From Actinospineispora eucalypti (GTDB taxonomy: Bacteria; Actinomycetota; Actinomycetes; Mycobacteriales; Pseudonocardiaceae): a stretch of DNA of 64,000 nt. Numbering within the stretch: the first letter of the stretch is position 1; the number at the start of each line of letters is the position of its first letter. The notes beneath the pieces were generated by a model. The model ran no database searches and was not told the DNA's origin. It saw only the letters and a program-made list of their open reading frames with translations. The stretch lies in contig JACHMT010000003.1 in NCBI GenBank assembly GCA_014208095.1, positions 744,001 to 808,000 on the forward strand, written 5' to 3'. This document shows, in pieces, positions 61,027-64,000 of the stretch. The position numbers were made by a program, and so were the translations under genes.

Positions 61027-62115
61027 GTGCCTGATGAGCCGCGCAGACCCACGGCTCAGGACCTCCGGGGGCGGTGGATCATGGCGGAGAACGATCTCAG
61101 GCTGGATCGCAACGAGTTACCGTATGCGCCGCCGGAAGGCGTGCGGGCGACCGCCGGCGGCGCGATCGAGGACGTGCGCCGCTATCCCAGCTGGGACGCC
61201 TTGGAACTCCGCACAGCCATCGCCGAGCAGTACTGCGTCGAGCCGGACTGGGTAGTGGCGGCGAGCGGTAGCATCAGCGTCATCCAGCAGGCGATGTTGG
61301 CCGCCGGGCCGGGTGAGGTGATTTTCTCCTGGCCGAGTTTCGACGCCTTTCCGCCACTTGCCGCCGCGCTGCGCATGCGCGCGAACTTCGCGACCCTCGA
61401 GGCCGACGGCAGCTGCGACCTCGAGGACATGCGCACACGGATCAACGCGAACACCCGGCTGATCATTGTGTGCACCCCGAACACGCCCACCGGGGGCGCA
61501 GTCCGGCGACGGGATCTTCAGGAGTTCGTCGCGGCGGTGCCGCCCGAGGTAATTGTCCTGGTCGACGGCGCCTATGCGGAGTTCGTCTCTGATATTGACG
61601 CGGTCATCGGCCCCGATTTGGTGCACGGCCATCCCAACGTCATCATCACGCGCACCTTCTCGAAGGCCTATGCCCTGGCCGGGCTGCGGGTGGGCTACGG
61701 CATCGCGCAGCCGGCATTGGCACAGGCGGTGGCTCGCACCGGGGTGCCCTACGCGCTGACCAATCCCGCCGAGGCAGCCGCGCTCGAGGCGCTCGGGCGG
61801 TCGGACCACATGCGGCGGAACGTGGTGCGCGTCAATTCCGAGCGCTCGAGGATGGCCGCCGGACTGGCGGGTCTCGGCGTCGAGGTGGTCACGGGGCATG
61901 GGAATTTCGTCTGGCTACCACTGCCGGAACGCGCCGAACTCGTCGCGGCGGCCCTTGCCCGAGCCGGAATCATGGTCAAGCCCTATCCGCAGCTCGGCAT
62001 TCGGATCTCGGTCGGCACGGCGGAAGGAACCGATCGCCTGCTCTCCTCCTGGCCCGGACTGGCAACATCACTGATCCAGGCTCCGCCGGCCATGGCTAAC
62101 CTGAGCCAATTGTGA
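61027..62115 (+). CDS. HisC-like class I/II aminotransferase
   Basis: A protein of 362 residues from a GTG at 61027, chosen because TSS and a possible RBS (taaggg) lie just upstream; an ATG at 61081 is the alternative. Fold type I: substrate pocket RLDRNELPYAPPEGV and AASGSISVIQQAML, PLP Lys in TRTFSKAYALAGLRVGYG, and a C-terminal Arg in LGIRISVGTAEGTDRL. Histidinol-phosphate aminotransferases lie in the same branch, but no his genes are nearby. It probably aminates a keto intermediate of the regulon's product. Confidence 0.9.
   Translation: MPDEPRRPTAQDLRGRWIMAENDLRLDRNELPYAPPEGVRATAGGAIEDVRRYPSWDALELRTAIAEQYCVEPDWVVAASGSISVIQQAMLAAGPGEVIFSWPSFDAFPPLAAALRMRANFATLEADGSCDLEDMRTRINANTRLIIVCTPNTPTGGAVRRRDLQEFVAAVPPEVIVLVDGAYAEFVSDIDAVIGPDLVHGHPNVIITRTFSKAYALAGLRVGYGIAQPALAQAVARTGVPYALTNPAEAAALEALGRSDHMRRNVVRVNSERSRMAAGLAGLGVEVVTGHGNFVWLPLPERAELVAAALARAGIMVKPYPQLGIRISVGTAEGTDRLLSSWPGLATSLIQAPPAMANLSQL
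62058..62075 (+). promoter_or_regulatory. Regulon palindrome site 10, inside the aminotransferase gene end
   Basis: ACTGGCAACATCACTGAT, three mismatches to ACYGGYGA-NN-TCRCCRGT, lies within the last 20 codons of the aminotransferase gene. Twenty-one bases on, TAACCT (62097-62102) fits a -10. It would drive the ferredoxin/GGPP synthase operon at 62204. The exact spacing makes it credible despite the weaker sequence. Confidence 0.55.
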
Positions 62116-62203
62116 CTTGCCGGTCATTTGGCTCGGAATTGGATGCCTTTTGAACGGTTTTCGGTCGCGCTCCTAGTCGACCACTCGCTCGAGAGGCACC
62201 ACA

Positions 62204-62410
62204 GTGCACGTCTCTGTCGACCAGAACGTCTGCGCCACATCGGGGCACTGCGTCGCGAGCGTCCCGGAGGTGTTCGCCGAGCGGACGGGCGACGGCGTGG
62301 TCGTGGTGCAATACCCCCGCCCGCCGGTGTGGCTCTGGCGGGAGGTCCGGGACGCGGCCCGGCGCTGTCCCGTGGCGGCCATCTCGGTGGCCGAGTTCGC
62401 GCCGCGATGA
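62204..62410 (+). CDS. Ferredoxin, 3Fe-4S type
   Basis: A protein of 68 residues from a GTG. The cluster cysteines are in DQNVCATSGHCVASVPEVF and AARRCPVAAISV (C-x5-C...CP), as in small ferredoxins that feed actinomycete P450s. It overlaps the GGPP synthase start by 4 bases, so the two are translationally coupled. It is the obvious electron donor for the regulon P450s at 48968 and 52010. Confidence 0.9.
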   Translation: MHVSVDQNVCATSGHCVASVPEVFAERTGDGVVVVQYPRPPVWLWREVRDAARRCPVAAISVAEFAPR

Positions 62411-63471
62411 GCATGCGGTCGAACGGGAACGGCGGTGCCCCAGGATTGACCGGTTCCGCCGGGGCGATCCACATCCGGGACCGGATGAGCGGGCTGTGTT
62501 CGCTGGTGCTGCCGGAGCTGAGGGCCGTCGCCAACGAGCTTCCGGAACGCCTGCGGGACGTCGCCGGCTACCATTTCGGCTGGTACGACGACCACGGCCG
62601 GCCCACCATCGGAGACCCGGGCAAGTTGGTCCGCCCGACGCTCACGCTGTTGTCCGCCCGGGCCGCCGGCGGGATGGTCGAGCACGCGCTGCCGGCCGCG
62701 CTGACCGTCGAGCTGGTGCACAACTTCTCCTTGCTGCACGACGACGTGATGGACGGCGGCACGGTGCGCCGGCACCGCCGCACCGTCTGGTCGGCGTTCG
62801 GCACCGCGGACGCCATCCTGCTCGGCGACGCGCTGCTGGTGCTGGCCTTCAAGAGCCTGGCCAGGCTCGGCCAGACCAACTCCGCGACGTTGTGCGACAC
62901 CTTGTTGGAGATGGTGTACGGGCAGTCCCTGGATCTCGCCTTCGAGAAGGAGGAGGGCATCACCGCCGACGACGCGCTCGCCGTGGCCGCCGGCAAGACC
63001 GGTGCGCTCATGGGCTACGCCTGCTACCTCGGCGCGCTGAGCGCGGGCACCGACGGGCGGCGGGCCGAGCATTTCCGGCAGTTCGGGGAGAACCTCGGGA
63101 TCGCGTTCCAACTGGTCGACGACATCCTCGGTCTTTGGGGCGACCCGGAGGCCATCGGCAAACCCGTGCACACCGACCTGCAGGCCCGGAAGAAGACGTT
63201 GCCGGTGGTCGCCGCGCTGGCCGGGGGCACGGTGGCGGCCGGCCGGTTCGCCACCCGGTACCGGGGCCGGGCGCGGTTCAGCGCCGGCGAGTGCGCCGAG
63301 CTCAGCACGCTGATCGAGGACGCCGGTGGCCGGGCGGCGGCCGAGCGGCGCGCCCGCCGGGCGTTCGCCGACGCCGTGGACGCACTCGACCTGGCGCGCC
63401 CGGTACCCGAGGCGCACGCCGAGCTGTTGGCGCTGGCCGACGTGCTGACCCGGCCGGACGACCGCCGATGA
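62407..63471 (+). CDS. Polyprenyl (GGPP-type) diphosphate synthase
   Basis: A protein of 354 residues from the ATG at 62407, overlapping the ferredoxin stop (ATGA). First Asp-rich motif LLHDDVMDGGTVRRHRRTVW (DDxxD), second motif QLVDDILGLWGDPE, and KTGALMGYACYLGAL between them. Chain length is not certain, but with a class II diterpene cyclase in the same regulon, geranylgeranyl diphosphate is the natural product. Confidence 0.92.
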   Translation: MSMRSNGNGGAPGLTGSAGAIHIRDRMSGLCSLVLPELRAVANELPERLRDVAGYHFGWYDDHGRPTIGDPGKLVRPTLTLLSARAAGGMVEHALPAALTVELVHNFSLLHDDVMDGGTVRRHRRTVWSAFGTADAILLGDALLVLAFKSLARLGQTNSATLCDTLLEMVYGQSLDLAFEKEEGITADDALAVAAGKTGALMGYACYLGALSAGTDGRRAEHFRQFGENLGIAFQLVDDILGLWGDPEAIGKPVHTDLQARKKTLPVVAALAGGTVAAGRFATRYRGRARFSAGECAELSTLIEDAGGRAAAERRARRAFADAVDALDLARPVPEAHAELLALADVLTRPDDRR

Positions 63472-64000
63472 GTGGCCCGGGCATGCGGGAGTGGCACCGG
63501 CCGCTTCTGTGGGTCGCGGTCGCGACCGCGCCGTTCGTGGTGATCTCGCTGGTGGGCATGGTCGTCGACGACCGGGTCCTGGTGGGTCGCCGATCTGGTT
63601 CAAGCCGTTCAAGTTCGCGGTGTCCATCGTCGTCTACGCCGCGACCTGGTCGTGGCTGATGGCCTACCTGCCCAGGAGCCGGCTGGCCAGGTGGTCCGCC
63701 ACGGTCATCGCGATCACCCTGGTGATCGAGTACGTGGTCATCGTCGCCCAGGTCCTCCGGGGGCGGCAGAGCCACTTCAACGTCGTCACGCCGCTGGACG
63801 CCGCCATGTGGGCCACCATGGCGACGGCGATCACCGTGCTCTGGTTCGCCAACCTGGTGGTCGCCGGCTACCTGATGTACCGGCGGGTGGGCGACCGCCC
63901 GCTCACCTTGGCGGTCCGCGCCGGCACGGTGATCTCGCTGTTCGGCGCCGGCATCGCATTCCTGATGACCCGGCCGACGCTGGCGCAAGGTGCGTCGATG
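63468..64000 (+). pseudogene. Membrane protein with apparent frameshift, 3' end cut off
   Basis: ATG at 63468 overlaps the GGPP synthase stop (ATGA). The first 40 residues (MREWHRPLLWVAVATAPFVV, VDDRVLVG) run in one frame. From about 63585 the protein continues in another frame as SPIWFKPFKFAVSIVVYAAT, then VVYAATWSWLMAYLPRSRLA, and so on to the window edge with several membrane spans. One base added or two lost near 63581-63590 would explain this. It could be a pseudogene or a sequencing error. Function unknown; the right end lies outside. Confidence 0.6.

Overview
The window is very GC-rich, with GTG/ATG starts, many 4-base stop/start overlaps and dense antibiotic-type gene families. This points to a filamentous actinomycete; the genus cannot be fixed from the sequence alone. 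No rRNA, tRNA or CRISPR was seen.

Region 1 (1-6.6 kb, minus strand) is the end of a small nonribosomal peptide locus. It holds a free-standing adenylation-carrier NRPS, an Fe(II)/2-oxoglutarate dioxygenase, an SbnA-like PLP enzyme and a carrier/membrane/hexapeptide protein of the poly-lysine-synthetase terminal type that runs off the left edge. A diaminopropionate-containing product is a reasonable guess.

Region 2 (6.6-21.6 kb) is a patchwork. It contains a VapBC-like pair with a shrunken toxin, a three-gene tyrosine-recombinase unit, a TetR/P450 pair, a two-component system facing a MacB-type permease, and broken ends of other genes (integrase, serine recombinase, DinB, UbiD, ClpP).

Region 3 (21.6-30.3 kb, minus strand) is an indolocarbazole operon in the order O-C-P-MT-MT-D: tryptophan oxidase, flavin monooxygenase, P450, two methyltransferases and chromopyrrolate synthase, all tightly overlapping. 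No glycosyltransferase or halogenase is present in the window. A LysR/RidA pair and a secreted hydrolase follow.

Region 4 (33.3-64 kb) looks like one large regulon around a diterpenoid pathway. It includes a GGPP synthase, a class II diterpene cyclase with a DxDD motif, a UbiA-family membrane enzyme that may be the missing class I cyclase, two P450s, a ferredoxin, a three-subunit molybdenum hydroxylase, a HisC-like aminotransferase, two sister cupins, a methyltransferase, secreted proteins and three large LuxR (LAL) regulators. Ten promoters here share a palindrome, ACYGGYGA-NN-TCRCCRGT, and each is followed 21-22 bases later by a TANNNT -10 hexamer. This motif ties together otherwise unrelated genes, including a 430-residue protein I do not recognise, and is the most unusual feature of the window.
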